Shown here: in pieces, positions 43,502 to 51,846 of the stretch
Numbering within the stretch: the stretch's first letter is position 1
How the letters are laid out: each line of letters opens with the position of its first letter
Assembly (NCBI GenBank): GCA_024402695.1
Contig: JAKSTG010000021.1
Span: 1 to 52,106 of the forward strand
DNA from: Treponema sp.
Lineage (GTDB): Bacteria > Spirochaetota > Spirochaetia > Treponematales > Treponemataceae
Direction of reading: 5' to 3'
DNA length: 52,106 nt
Position numbers and translations under genes: made by a program
Notes under the pieces: generated by a model
Seen by the model: only the letters and a program-made list of their open reading frames with translations
What the model was told of the DNA's origin: nothing
Database searches by the model: none

Positions 43502-46500
43502 TTAAATCTTAACATCACCTTCGTATGAAAGGGTTGTTTCACCTGTAAGATAAACAGAATCGCCTGTATAGCGGACATACATCTGGCCGCCACGAACATT
43601 TACTGTAATATCTTCATTCATTGGACAGAAACCTTTTTCTACTGCCGCAATTACAGCAGCACAGGCACCTGTACCACAGGCCGGTGTTTCACCGTTACCA
43701 CGTTCCCAGGTACGCATCTTAAGTTCGTTTGGTCCAACAACGCGAACAAACTCAGTATTTGTTCTTTCAGGGAAAGCCTTATGATGTTCAAACTTAGGAC
43801 CAAGTGTCTTAAGGTCAAGCTTATCAACAAAATCCACGAAAGTAACACAATGAGGGTTTCCTACGCTAAGTGTAGTCACATCGTAAGATTTTCCTTCTAC
43901 GTTTAATTTTGCAGTAGTGGTTGCACCTTTTGATGCACCTGTAACTTCACTGAAACCTTTTACAACTTCAGGAACCATGCGGGAAGGTTTTCCAAGATCG
44001 ATCATTACAGAACTTACTTTTCCGTTCAGTTTGTAAATCTTTACCTTTTTTACACCGGCCTGAGTCTTAATTGTGATTTCTGCAGTAGTTTCGTTTTTGT
44101 TGTGACGGTCTGCAATGCCTTCAATATTATTGTCATAAAGATATTTGGCAACAGCACGGAGAGCATTACCTGCCATCATTCCTTCAGTTCCATCCAGGTT
44201 GTAGAAACGCATTGAAGCATCGGCCTTTGAAGTTTTTCCTACAAGTACCAGGGAGTCTGCTCCAATTCCGCTTCGTCTGTCACAAAGACGGACTGCTAAG
44301 CCACCAGGGTTATTTATAAACTGGTCACGAGTATCAATGATGATAAAATCGTTTCCAGTAGAAGACATCTTTGTAAAGTGAATAACCTGATCAACTTCGC
44401 GAAGTTTATTGATATCGATGAGCTCAACATTTTCTGCGCTGTATTTTGATTTCAGACAGTTTGCAATGGCATTGGCTGTATCAATGGCAGTAAGACAAGG
44501 AATGTCGCGTTCAACGGCGTGACGACGCATACGAACACTGTCAGCGTGAGGATCACGTCCCTTTGCAGAAGTTGAAATTACATAATCAACTTTTCCACTG
44601 TCCAGAAGAGTAAGCAGATTGTCATCAGGATTTTCGTGAATCTTGTTTACTGTTTCTACTTCCATTCCGAAGTCGCGCAAAGTTTCTGCATTTCCTTCTG
44701 TGGCATAAAGCTTGAAGCCCATTTCGTAGAACTTTCTTGCCAGTGAAGGAAGTTCATAACGGTCAGTCTTACGAACACTGAAAAGAACTCCCCCGCTTCG
44801 CTTCATGTTGTAACCGGCTCCAATAAGTCCTTTGAAAATTGCTTCTTCCATTGTGGCTGCAATTCCAAGAACTTCCCCTGTAGATTTCATTTCTGGTCCC
44901 AGGTGAGTATCTACGTCCATGAGTTTTTCAAAACTGAATACAGGAACTTTTACGGCAAAGTATGGAGGGATCTTATAAAGTCCTGTTCCATATCCCATAT
45001 CTTTTACGCGTTCACCCAGCATAGCACGAACAGCCAGGTCTACCATCGGAACATTTGTAACTTTTGAAATATATGGAACTGTACGGCTTGAACGTGGGTT
45101 TACTTCGATGATGTAAAGATCATTGTTATAAATCAGATACTGGATGTTTACCAGACCTTTTGTTCCAAGAGCAAGGGCCAGTTCGCGGCTCTGTCTTACG
45201 ATTTTTTCACGGATTACATCATTCAGGTTCCAGCTTGGATAAACTGCAATTGAGTCACCCGAGTGAATACCAGTTCTTTCAATGTGTTCCATGATTCCAG
45301 GAATAAGAATATCTTTTCCGTCACAAATGGCATCAACTTCAAGTTCTGTTCCCATTTTGTACTGGTCAATGAGAATAGGATTTGTGATTCCCTGTGCCAG
45401 AATAATTTTCATGTATTCTTTTACGTCAGCATCGTTGAAGGCAATGATCATGTTCTGACCGCCAAGAACGTAACTTGGACGAAGCAGTACTGGATATCCC
45501 AGTTCCTTTGTAGCGTTCAGGGCTTCTTCTTCTGTAAGAACAGTAAGTCCTTTTGGACGTTTAATCTGAAGCTTTTCACAAAGTTCATCAAAGCGTTCGC
45601 GGTCTTCGGCCAGGTCAATGGCATCGGCGCTGGTTCCAAGAATTCTGATTCCCTGATCAGCCAGGAAGTTTGCCAGCTTGATAGCTGTACCACCACCAAA
45701 GGCAACTACAACTCCAACAGGTTTTTCTGTATTGATTACTCCCATTACATCTTCAGGAGTAAGAGGTTCAAAGTAAAGTCTGTCTGAAGTATCAAAGTCT
45801 GTTGATACAGTTTCAGGGTTGTTGTTAATTGTTACAACTTCATAGCCCAGGCGTTTCAAAGCCCATACACACTGAACGGAAGCGTAATCGAACTCAATAC
45901 CCTGACCAATGCGGATTGGTCCTGAACCGAGAACGATGATTGTTCCTTTTGATTTTGCAGGCTGTTTACCCCATGCACCGGATCCGGCTGAAGTTCCACT
46001 GAACTGACCGGTCATACTTGCATTGGCTTCCATCTTTTTCTTTTCGTAAAGGAATTCCGCAGCTTCGTTTTCTTCATCGTAAGTTCCGTAGAAGTAAGGA
46101 GTTTCTGCGTTGAACTCACCGGCACAGGTATCTACCATTTTGAAAGAAGCAGGAATATGAGCAAGCTGTCCTTTCTTTACAAGACGTGCGGCTTCTTTTG
46201 CTTCTGCCAGTACGCCTGAACAGCCAACGATTTTTGTTCCCGAAACTTTCTGAATAACTGTATCAGGGTAACCAAGATTTTTGGCCTTAAGATAAAGATC
46301 AGTTGTGAGTTCTTTTTCTGCCAGTTCCCATTCCATTGCCGCAAGATTCTGCAGTTTGCACAGGAACCACATATCGATTTTTGTAATATTGTGGATTTCT
46401 TCCAGAGTCATAAGACGGCGTTTGATTGCCTGAAAAATCGCAAAGATTCTCTGGTCAGTACATTCGCCTACTCTGCGGATAATTTCTTCATCCCCTGCTT

Positions 46501-47743
46501 CTTCAAAAACTGCCAGATTCAGAGACTGAACACCAACCTCGCATCCGCGGGCAGCTTTCATGATTGCCTGTTCGAAAGTCTGACCAATGGCCATAACTTC
46601 ACCTGTGGCTTTCATCTGAGTTCCCAAATCACGCTTTGCATAAACGAATTTTTCGAATGGGAACTTAGGGAACTTAACGACAACGTAGTCCAGAACAGGT
46701 TCGAAACAAGCTGCTGTTTTCTTTGTAACAAAGTTAGGGATTTCGTCCAGGTTATATCCGATGGCAATAAGAGCAGCTACCTTTGCAATTGGATAACCAG
46801 TTGCCTTAGAAGCCAGAGCCGAAGAACGGGATACACGAGGGTTTACTTCGATTACAGCATATTCAAATGTGTCCGGATTCAGAGCGAACTGACAGTTACA
46901 GCCACCTTCCATACCCAGGGAAGAAATAATGTTCAGAGCGGCTGAACGGAGCATCTGATATTCTTTATCTGAAAGAGTTACGGCAGGAGCAATAACGATT
47001 GAGTCACCGGTGTGAACACCAACCGGGTCAAAGTTTTCCATTGAACAAACGGTAAGAACGTTTCCACCTCCGTCGCGCATAACTTCAAACTCAATTTCTT
47101 TCCAGCCGGAAATGCATTTTTCTACAAGAATCTGGTGAATTGGAGAACGGTGAAGACCGTTGTGTGCAATCTCGTTCATCTCTTCATCGTTATGGACGAT
47201 ACCGCCACCAGTTCCACCAAGAGTAAAGGCCGGACGGATAATTGCAGGATAACCGATTACATTTTTTACAAAGTCATAAGCATCTTCATAAGTGGTTACA
47301 ACTTTTGAAGGAATACAAGGTTCACCGATTTTTTCCATGGTGTCCTTGAACATCTGGCGGTCTTCGGCTTTATCAATTGTTTCAGGTTTTGCACCAAGAA
47401 GACGGACTCCGTGTTCCTTAAGGAATCCTGATTTTGCCAGTTCCATGGAAAGAGTAAGACCTGTCTGTCCTCCAAGAGTTGAAAGCAGTGAGTCAGGTTT
47501 TTCTTTTTCGATGATTCTCTGAATTGTTTCAGGAATAAGAGGTTCAATATAAATCTGATCGGCCATTGTGTGGTCGGTCATCAAAGTAGCTGGGTTAGAG
47601 TTTACAAGAACAACTTCCAGTCCCTGTTCCTTAAGAGCCTTACAAGCCTGGCTTCCGGCATAGTCAAATTCTGCGGCCTGTCCAATGATGATAGGACCAG
47701 AACCGATAACCATTACTTTATGTATATCTTTATTTAAAGGCAT
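43502..47743 (-). CDS. carB: carbamoyl-phosphate synthase large chain fused to a diaminopimelate-epimerase-like domain
   Basis: The 1413-residue protein is a complete CarB (about residues 1-1110) joined to a DapF fold (about 1120-1413). The CarB part has both ATP-grasp halves (VMVIGSGPIIIGQA at the start, IVLGSGPIRIGQG near 610) and a C-terminal MGS-like allosteric domain. The DapF part starts VIHFTKMSSTGNDF and has GNPHCVTFVD and ERGNGETPACGTGACA, so the second catalytic Cys is present. The first is not: the usual CGN motif reads AGN (Ala near residue 1191, codon at 44173-44171). Racemisation is therefore doubtful. It lies one base after carA. The frame runs through the junction without a stop or internal ribosome site. 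Confidence 0.95.
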   Translation of the reverse strand: MPLNKDIHKVMVIGSGPIIIGQAAEFDYAGSQACKALKEQGLEVVLVNSNPATLMTDHTMADQIYIEPLIPETIQRIIEKEKPDSLLSTLGGQTGLTLSMELAKSGFLKEHGVRLLGAKPETIDKAEDRQMFKDTMEKIGEPCIPSKVVTTYEDAYDFVKNVIGYPAIIRPAFTLGGTGGGIVHNDEEMNEIAHNGLHRSPIHQILVEKCISGWKEIEFEVMRDGGGNVLTVCSMENFDPVGVHTGDSIVIAPAVTLSDKEYQMLRSAALNIISSLGMEGGCNCQFALNPDTFEYAVIEVNPRVSRSSALASKATGYPIAKVAALIAIGYNLDEIPNFVTKKTAACFEPVLDYVVVKFPKFPFEKFVYAKRDLGTQMKATGEVMAIGQTFEQAIMKAARGCEVGVQSLNLAVFEEAGDEEIIRRVGECTDQRIFAIFQAIKRRLMTLEEIHNITKIDMWFLCKLQNLAAMEWELAEKELTTDLYLKAKNLGYPDTVIQKVSGTKIVGCSGVLAEAKEAARLVKKGQLAHIPASFKMVDTCAGEFNAETPYFYGTYDEENEAAEFLYEKKKMEANASMTGQFSGTSAGSGAWGKQPAKSKGTIIVLGSGPIRIGQGIEFDYASVQCVWALKRLGYEVVTINNNPETVSTDFDTSDRLYFEPLTPEDVMGVINTEKPVGVVVAFGGGTAIKLANFLADQGIRILGTSADAIDLAEDRERFDELCEKLQIKRPKGLTVLTEEEALNATKELGYPVLLRPSYVLGGQNMIIAFNDADVKEYMKIILAQGITNPILIDQYKMGTELEVDAICDGKDILIPGIMEHIERTGIHSGDSIAVYPSWNLNDVIREKIVRQSRELALALGTKGLVNIQYLIYNNDLYIIEVNPRSSRTVPYISKVTNVPMVDLAVRAMLGERVKDMGYGTGLYKIPPYFAVKVPVFSFEKLMDVDTHLGPEMKSTGEVLGIAATMEEAIFKGLIGAGYNMKRSGGVLFSVRKTDRYELPSLARKFYEMGFKLYATEGNAETLRDFGMEVETVNKIHENPDDNLLTLLDSGKVDYVISTSAKGRDPHADSVRMRRHAVERDIPCLTAIDTANAIANCLKSKYSAENVELIDINKLREVDQVIHFTKMSSTGNDFIIIDTRDQFINNPGGLAVRLCDRRSGIGADSLVLVGKTSKADASMRFYNLDGTEGMMAGNALRAVAKYLYDNNIEGIADRHNKNETTAEITIKTQAGVKKVKIYKLNGKVSSVMIDLGKPSRMVPEVVKGFSEVTGASKGATTTAKLNVEGKSYDVTTLSVGNPHCVTFVDFVDKLDLKTLGPKFEHHKAFPERTNTEFVRVVGPNELKMRTWERGNGETPACGTGACAAVIAAVEKGFCPMNEDITVNVRGGQMYVRYTGDSVYLTGETTLSYEGDVKI

Positions 47744-47744
47744 T

Positions 47745-48971
47745 CTATTTATCCTCCTTTGCGGAGATTGAAGAGTTAATCAGTTTTACAAAATCATCAA
47801 AAAGGAACGAGGTATCCAGAGGGCCGGCACAGGCTTCCGGATGGAACTGAACACTGAAGGCAGGGAACTTTGTATAAAGGATTCCCTCACAGGTTCCGTC
47901 ATTTGTATTGATGAAACTGAGTTTTGCGCCTTTTGGCAGAGTATCATTTTTTACAGCATAACCGTGGTTCTGTGTTGAGATGTAAACACGACCGGTCTGC
48001 AGATATTTTACAGGCTGGTTTGGTCCGCGGTGACCGTACTTCAATTTTTCTGTATCTGCCCCGGAGGCAAGAGCAAGCAGCTGGTGACCAAGACAGATTC
48101 CAAAAATAGGAAGTTTTGCTTTAATCAGCTTTTTGATTTCAGAAATGATTTTTACGTTTTCTTTTGGATCTCCAGGTCCGTTGGAAAGCATGATTCCGTC
48201 CGGATTCAGAGCAAGGATTTCTTTTGCTGTTGTTTCACCGCTTACGGTTACAACTTCAAGACCGCGTTTCAGAAGTTCGCGGCGAATATTTGCTTTGGCA
48301 CCGAAGTCCCACAGCACAACTTTCTTGCCTTTACCGGCCTTCATGGCCACTTTCTGGTCGTAGATTTTAGTTCCGTCTGATTTTACAGGAACAAAACGGT
48401 ATTCAGCAGATTCCTTGAAAACCACATCGGCAGGTTCTTCTACTGCAGAAGCACTTCCTGTTACCGATTTAACAGCATCGGTGATTGTATAGGCTCTGAT
48501 TTCAGAAAGGATTTTCTGTTTTTCTTCAGGCTTTTTAAGGGCTTTAAGTATATTTTTGGCTTCTTCGCTTTCGCCGGAAACAAGCATACCGTTCATAACT
48601 CCGGATTCACGGAGGACTTTTGTAAGAGCGCGAGTATCAATTCCTGAAATACCAATTATTTTCTGGGCTTTAAGCCAGTCTTCAAGTTTTCCGTCACAAC
48701 GGAAGTTGGAAGGTTCGTCACAAAGTGTACGGACAATATAACCTTTAACATGAATTGAACTGCTTTCAAAATCTTTTGGAATTACACCGTAGTTACCGAT
48801 AAGCGGAAATGTCTGTGTGACAATCTGCCCGTAATAACTAGGATCGGTCAGAGTTTCGATATAACCGTTCATACCGGTTGTGAAAACCGTTTCGCCGGTA
48901 ACAACTCCCGTGGCTCCGATGCTTTCGCCTTCGAATACACGTCCGTTTGCAAGAATCAGATATGCTTTCAT
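47745..48971 (-). CDS. carA: carbamoyl-phosphate synthase small (glutaminase) chain
   Basis: The 408-residue subunit hydrolyses glutamine and passes ammonia to CarB for arginine and pyrimidine synthesis. The N-terminal domain begins MKAYLILANGRVFEGE and has GMNGYIETLTDPSY. The C-terminal class I glutaminase has GICLGHQ (nucleophile Cys about residue 296) and the His/Glu of VQFHPEA. Between them a Lys/Ser/Val-rich stretch (about residues 165-215) makes it somewhat longer than usual. The ATG follows AGGGG. carB starts one base after its stop. The leader carries a promoter and a hexaloop attenuator. Confidence 0.96.
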   Translation of the reverse strand: MKAYLILANGRVFEGESIGATGVVTGETVFTTGMNGYIETLTDPSYYGQIVTQTFPLIGNYGVIPKDFESSSIHVKGYIVRTLCDEPSNFRCDGKLEDWLKAQKIIGISGIDTRALTKVLRESGVMNGMLVSGESEEAKNILKALKKPEEKQKILSEIRAYTITDAVKSVTGSASAVEEPADVVFKESAEYRFVPVKSDGTKIYDQKVAMKAGKGKKVVLWDFGAKANIRRELLKRGLEVVTVSGETTAKEILALNPDGIMLSNGPGDPKENVKIISEIKKLIKAKLPIFGICLGHQLLALASGADTEKLKYGHRGPNQPVKYLQTGRVYISTQNHGYAVKNDTLPKGAKLSFINTNDGTCEGILYTKFPAFSVQFHPEACAGPLDTSFLFDDFVKLINSSISAKEDK

Positions 48972-48991
48972 TTTGTACCCCTGCGCAAGCC

Positions 48992-49054
48992 AAAAAAAAG
49001 CGCTTGGTTTAAAAAGACGATTCCGCGTCTGTTTAAACCAAGCGCCTTTGCTTG
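48992..49054 (-). promoter_or_regulatory. hexaloop/terminator attenuator of carA-carB
   Basis: The hairpin CAAGC-[AAAGGC]-GCTTG (49054-49039) begins two bases after the predicted RNA start. Its 3' half belongs to the terminator GCGCTTGGTTTAAA/TTTAAACCAAGCGC (49045-49032 with 49013-49000), which has an inner AGACG/CGTCT stem and is followed by eight U. This is the cleanest example of the motif in the window. The hexaloop has A1 and G4. Confidence 0.78.
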
Positions 49055-49062
49055 TTGAAAAT

Positions 49063-49091
49063 AATTTAGTGTTTTAGAAGCTTTTTTTCAA
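49063..49091 (-). promoter_or_regulatory. promoter of carA-carB
   Basis: TTGAAA (49091-49086), a 17-base spacer and TAAATT (49068-49063) predict an RNA start near 49056. The -35 box lies only five bases after the argD stop codon, and no terminator separates argD from it. argD read-through RNA would therefore also meet the attenuator. Confidence 0.6.
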
Positions 49092-49095
49092 GTCC

Positions 49096-50268
49096 TTAGC
49101 GGCAAAAACCTTCTAACACTTTCTTGAAGATTGCCAGACCTTCGTCAATTTCTTTCCAGCTGATTGTAAGAGGTGGAAGGAAACGTACAACATCTTTTCC
49201 GGCTGTTGTAGTACAAAGTCCGTCTTCAAGAGCTTTTACTTCAATATCAAATGGTTTTACAGATTCATCGATCTGAACACCAACCATAAGTCCCTTTCCG
49301 CGAACATCCTTTACAATTGGATATCCCCAGCTTTTGATGATTTCACGAATATAATCACCCTTGTTGATAACATCCTGCATGAAACCTTCTTTTGTAAGGG
49401 TGTCGATTACAACATTACCTGCGGCACAAGCCAGTGGGTTTCCGGCAAATGTTGACTGATGGTCACCTGCTACGAATACACCGTTTGCTTTTCCGCGGAA
49501 AAGCATGGCTCCCATTGGAACGCCACCAGCAATACCTTTTGCCAGAGTTACAACTTCTGGATTGAATCCCAGTGCGTCAGAAGCCAGGAAAGTACCTGTA
49601 CGACCAATACCTGTCTGAACTTCGTCGGCCATTACGATGGCACCGGCTTTTCTTGCGGCTTCGGCGGCTGCTTTTGCCCATTCAGGATCAATAAGGTTTA
49701 CTCCGCCTTCTCCCTGAATACATTCAATGAAAAGTGCTGCAGTTGTATCGTCAAAAGCAGTTGCAAGACAGTCAAAATCATTAGGTTTGATTGTTTTGAA
49801 TCCGTCAAGATATGGAGCAAAACATTCAGGGTGGAACTTATCCTGTCCTGTAGCAGTAAGAGTTGCAAGAGTTCTTCCGTGGAAGCTTGATTCCAGAGTA
49901 ACGATTGTCTTACGTTTTTCACCGCCGTTCAGCTGTCCATATTTACGGGCCAGTTTGATTGCGGCTTCATTAGCTTCGGCACCAGAGTTTCCGAAATATC
50001 CGCCTTCGAATCCTGTTACAAAAAGAAGTTTTCTTGCGAATTCAAGACCTACATCCGAAAAGTAGTAGTTTGAAATATGAATCTGCTTTGAAGCCTGTTT
50101 TGAAATGGCCTTTACAAGAGGTTTGTAATTGTGGCCCAGACAGTTTACGCCGATTCCCGAAACGAAGTCGATATATTTTCTGCCGTCTGCAGAATACATT
50201 GTTGATCCCTTTGCCTTTACAAAAGTCAGGTCAAAAGATCCGTAGTTATTTACAATAAGTCTTTCCAT
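49096..50268 (-). CDS. argD: acetylornithine aminotransferase (class III, PLP-dependent)
   Basis: The 390-residue enzyme has class III aminotransferase features: GVNCLGHNY near residue 42, GNSGAEANEAAIKLAR (about 92), SSFHGRT (about 125), FIECIQGEGG (about 175), ADEVQTGIGRTG (about 213) and the PLP lysine in LAKGIAGG (about 243). In arginine synthesis it converts N-acetylglutamate semialdehyde to N-acetylornithine. Placement before carAB supports ArgD over ornithine or GABA aminotransferase. I set the start at 50268 (MERLIVNNYG), seven bases after a TATACT box, so the mRNA appears leaderless. A longer in-frame start upstream would run through the promoter. Confidence 0.88.
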   Translation of the reverse strand: MERLIVNNYGSFDLTFVKAKGSTMYSADGRKYIDFVSGIGVNCLGHNYKPLVKAISKQASKQIHISNYYFSDVGLEFARKLLFVTGFEGGYFGNSGAEANEAAIKLARKYGQLNGGEKRKTIVTLESSFHGRTLATLTATGQDKFHPECFAPYLDGFKTIKPNDFDCLATAFDDTTAALFIECIQGEGGVNLIDPEWAKAAAEAARKAGAIVMADEVQTGIGRTGTFLASDALGFNPEVVTLAKGIAGGVPMGAMLFRGKANGVFVAGDHQSTFAGNPLACAAGNVVIDTLTKEGFMQDVINKGDYIREIIKSWGYPIVKDVRGKGLMVGVQIDESVKPFDIEVKALEDGLCTTTAGKDVVRFLPPLTISWKEIDEGLAIFKKVLEGFCR

Positions 50269-50275
50269 AAAACAC

Positions 50276-50304
50276 AGTATAGTTAATAGGAAGACAGAAT
50301 TCAA
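50276..50304 (-). promoter_or_regulatory. promoter of argD, leaderless arrangement
   Basis: TTGAAT (50304-50299), a 17-base spacer and TATACT (50281-50276) end seven bases before the ATG at 50268. The RNA should start at or next to the start codon, leaving no room for a ribosome binding site. Confidence 0.65.
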
Positions 50305-50338
50305 TTAAAGCGCTGCTTAAAAAACCGTCCATTTATAT

Positions 50339-50451
50339 TAAAAACAACACTCCCACAAAAACAATGGAGGCCTCCCGCGGAGCCCCGTCGCTCGCTCTGC
50401 TCGGCTCCTTGCCCACGGTACTCCATTGTCTTTGTTCGCGTGTTGTTTTTA
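50339..50451. repeat. 113-base nested palindrome
   Basis: The outer arms TAAAAACAACAC (50339-50350) and GTGTTGTTTTTA (50440-50451) are exact complements. Inside them ACAATGGAG (50361-50369) pairs with CTCCATTGT (50421-50429), and GGAGCC (50379-50384) with GGCTCC (50403-50408). The centre is clearly more G/C-rich than its surroundings. There is no coding frame or transposase; it could be a MITE-like element or a stable RNA structure. Confidence 0.6.
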
Positions 50452-50532
50452 CCATACATGTGCAAAGCGACACAGTGCCTTTTTAGTTCTGCCAACTTTG
50501 CTTTTCGCCCTCGCGTAAATTTTAAACATATA

Positions 50533-50725
50533 AATAAATGCACTTGTACGCAAAAGCTCAAAAACTAACGCGAGGAAAGAAAATGTGCCGTCAGAAGCAC
50601 TTGATGCGCGGCTTGATAGTTTCCTAACCGCGCATCACGTGCAGTGACGCTAGCGAACGGTTCTGATCGGCCATTTTCTGACCGGGAGCAAGTTTTTGAA
50701 CATTTAAACTCAATGTACATTTATT
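50533..50725. repeat. 193-base imperfect palindrome upstream of hisG
   Basis: Arms match in order: AATAAATG (50533-50540) with CATTTATT (50718-50725), TCAAAAACT (50558-50566) with AGTTTTTGA (50691-50699), AAAATG (50580-50585) with CATTTT (50672-50677), GCAC (50597-50600) with GTGC (50639-50642), and GATGCGCGG (50603-50611) with CCGCGCATC (50628-50636). The whole can fold as one long hairpin. No reading frame is evident. It ends 35 bases before the hisG promoter. Confidence 0.6.
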
Positions 50726-50759
50726 GAATGCTTAAAATAATCCTACGTTTTTTTTAAGA

Positions 50760-50788
50760 TTGTTTTCATTCCTTCTTTCTATTATACT
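50760..50788 (+). promoter_or_regulatory. promoter of hisG
   Basis: TTGTTT (50760-50765), a 17-base spacer and TATACT (50783-50788) predict an RNA start near 50795 and an untranslated leader of about 37 bases with AAAGGAG before the ATG. Confidence 0.6.
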
Positions 50789-50831
50789 GATGCTACTATT
50801 AAAAAATTGGTGACACTAAAAGGAGAAAAAA

Positions 50832-51701
50832 ATGGACCAGTTAAAAATTCTGCTGGCTAAAGGCCGCATCTACGAATCAGTTTATGAACTTTTGAACGAC
50901 GTAGGTATTACAATCCATCTTCCTGACAGAACATACTTTCCGACAACAAACCAGAAAGACCTGGCATTCCAGGTTGTAAAACCACAGATCACAAGTGCCC
51001 TTCTGGCTCAGAACAAAGCTGACGTTGGATTCAGCGGAAAAGACTGGGTTTACGAAAACGGTGTACAGAACAAAGTTGTAGAAATCATGGACCTGGGCTT
51101 CGATCCAGTACGCATCGTTGCAGCCGTTCCTGAAACAGTTGATTTCGACGCACTTCTTAAAAAGCCTGTAACTATTGCAACAGAATACCAGAACCTTTCA
51201 AAAAACTGGATCAAAGAAAAGAAAGTAAACGGAACAATCTTCCGCACATGGGGAACTTCAGAAGGTTTCGTTCGTGATGATCCTGATTCAGAAGCACAGA
51301 TTCTTATCGATAACACATCCACAGGTTCTTCACTTAAAGCAAACCGCCTTAAGATCTGCGACACACTCATGACTTCGTCTACACGCATGTACGCTTCTAA
51401 AGAAGCCATGAAAGATCCTGCAAAAAAACAGAAAATCATGGAACTGAAAATGCTTTTCGAAGCAGTTCTGGCTGCCCGCGACAAGGTTATGCTGGAAATG
51501 AACGTTTCTAAAAAGAACTTCGAAAAACTGGTTGCTGCAATTCCAAGCATGAAGAGCCCTACAGTTTCACCTCTCTACGGTGACGACGGCTACGCAATCA
51601 AGATCGCAGTAAAGAAAGGCGAAGTACCAACTCTCCTTCCAAAACTCCGCGAACTTGGCGCAACAGACATCCTGGAATACGCACTCAGAAAAGTAATGTA
51701 G
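50832..51701 (+). CDS. hisG: ATP phosphoribosyltransferase, long form
   Basis: The 289-residue enzyme catalyses the first step of histidine synthesis, joining ATP and PRPP. The catalytic part begins MDQLKILLAKGRIYESVYELL; the PRPP/ATP region DSEAQILIDNTSTGSSLKANRL lies near residue 155. The C-terminal domain (about residue 220 on, SPLYGDDGYAIKIAVKKGEV) is the regulatory domain of the long, hexameric form that is inhibited by histidine and needs no HisZ. AAAGGAG lies before the ATG. No other his gene is in the window, and a strong terminator follows, so it is transcribed alone. Confidence 0.95.
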   Translation: MDQLKILLAKGRIYESVYELLNDVGITIHLPDRTYFPTTNQKDLAFQVVKPQITSALLAQNKADVGFSGKDWVYENGVQNKVVEIMDLGFDPVRIVAAVPETVDFDALLKKPVTIATEYQNLSKNWIKEKKVNGTIFRTWGTSEGFVRDDPDSEAQILIDNTSTGSSLKANRLKICDTLMTSSTRMYASKEAMKDPAKKQKIMELKMLFEAVLAARDKVMLEMNVSKKNFEKLVAAIPSMKSPTVSPLYGDDGYAIKIAVKKGEVPTLLPKLRELGATDILEYALRKVM

Positions 51702-51744
51702 TTTTTATTTTGTAGGGGGAAGTCTCCCCCTCGCTTCAACCGCA

Positions 51745-51776
51745 AAAGGCGACCGTCACCGGTCGCCTTTTTTCGT
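51745..51776 (+). terminator. intrinsic terminator of hisG
   Basis: AAAGGCGACCG pairs with CGGTCGCCTTT around a TCAC loop, followed by six T in total. Confidence 0.85.
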
Positions 51777-51795
51777 TTTCCGCTACCCCCTCTCC

Positions 51796-51828
51796 TAAGG
51801 GGAACGCAACAAGTTGCTTGTCCCCTTA
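51796..51828. terminator. second hairpin after hisG
   Basis: TAAGGGGA (51796-51803) pairs with TCCCCTTA (51821-51828), with inner GCAAC/GTTGC (51806-51817). There is no T tract, so it is either a backup structure or insulation for the antitoxin promoter. Confidence 0.4.
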
Positions 51829-51846
51829 AAAACCCCAGAAAGAAAT

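Noticed and set aside
50301..50561. An 86-codon minus-strand frame upstream of argD
   Set aside because: It lies wholly within the palindrome region and the argD promoter, and has no ribosome site.
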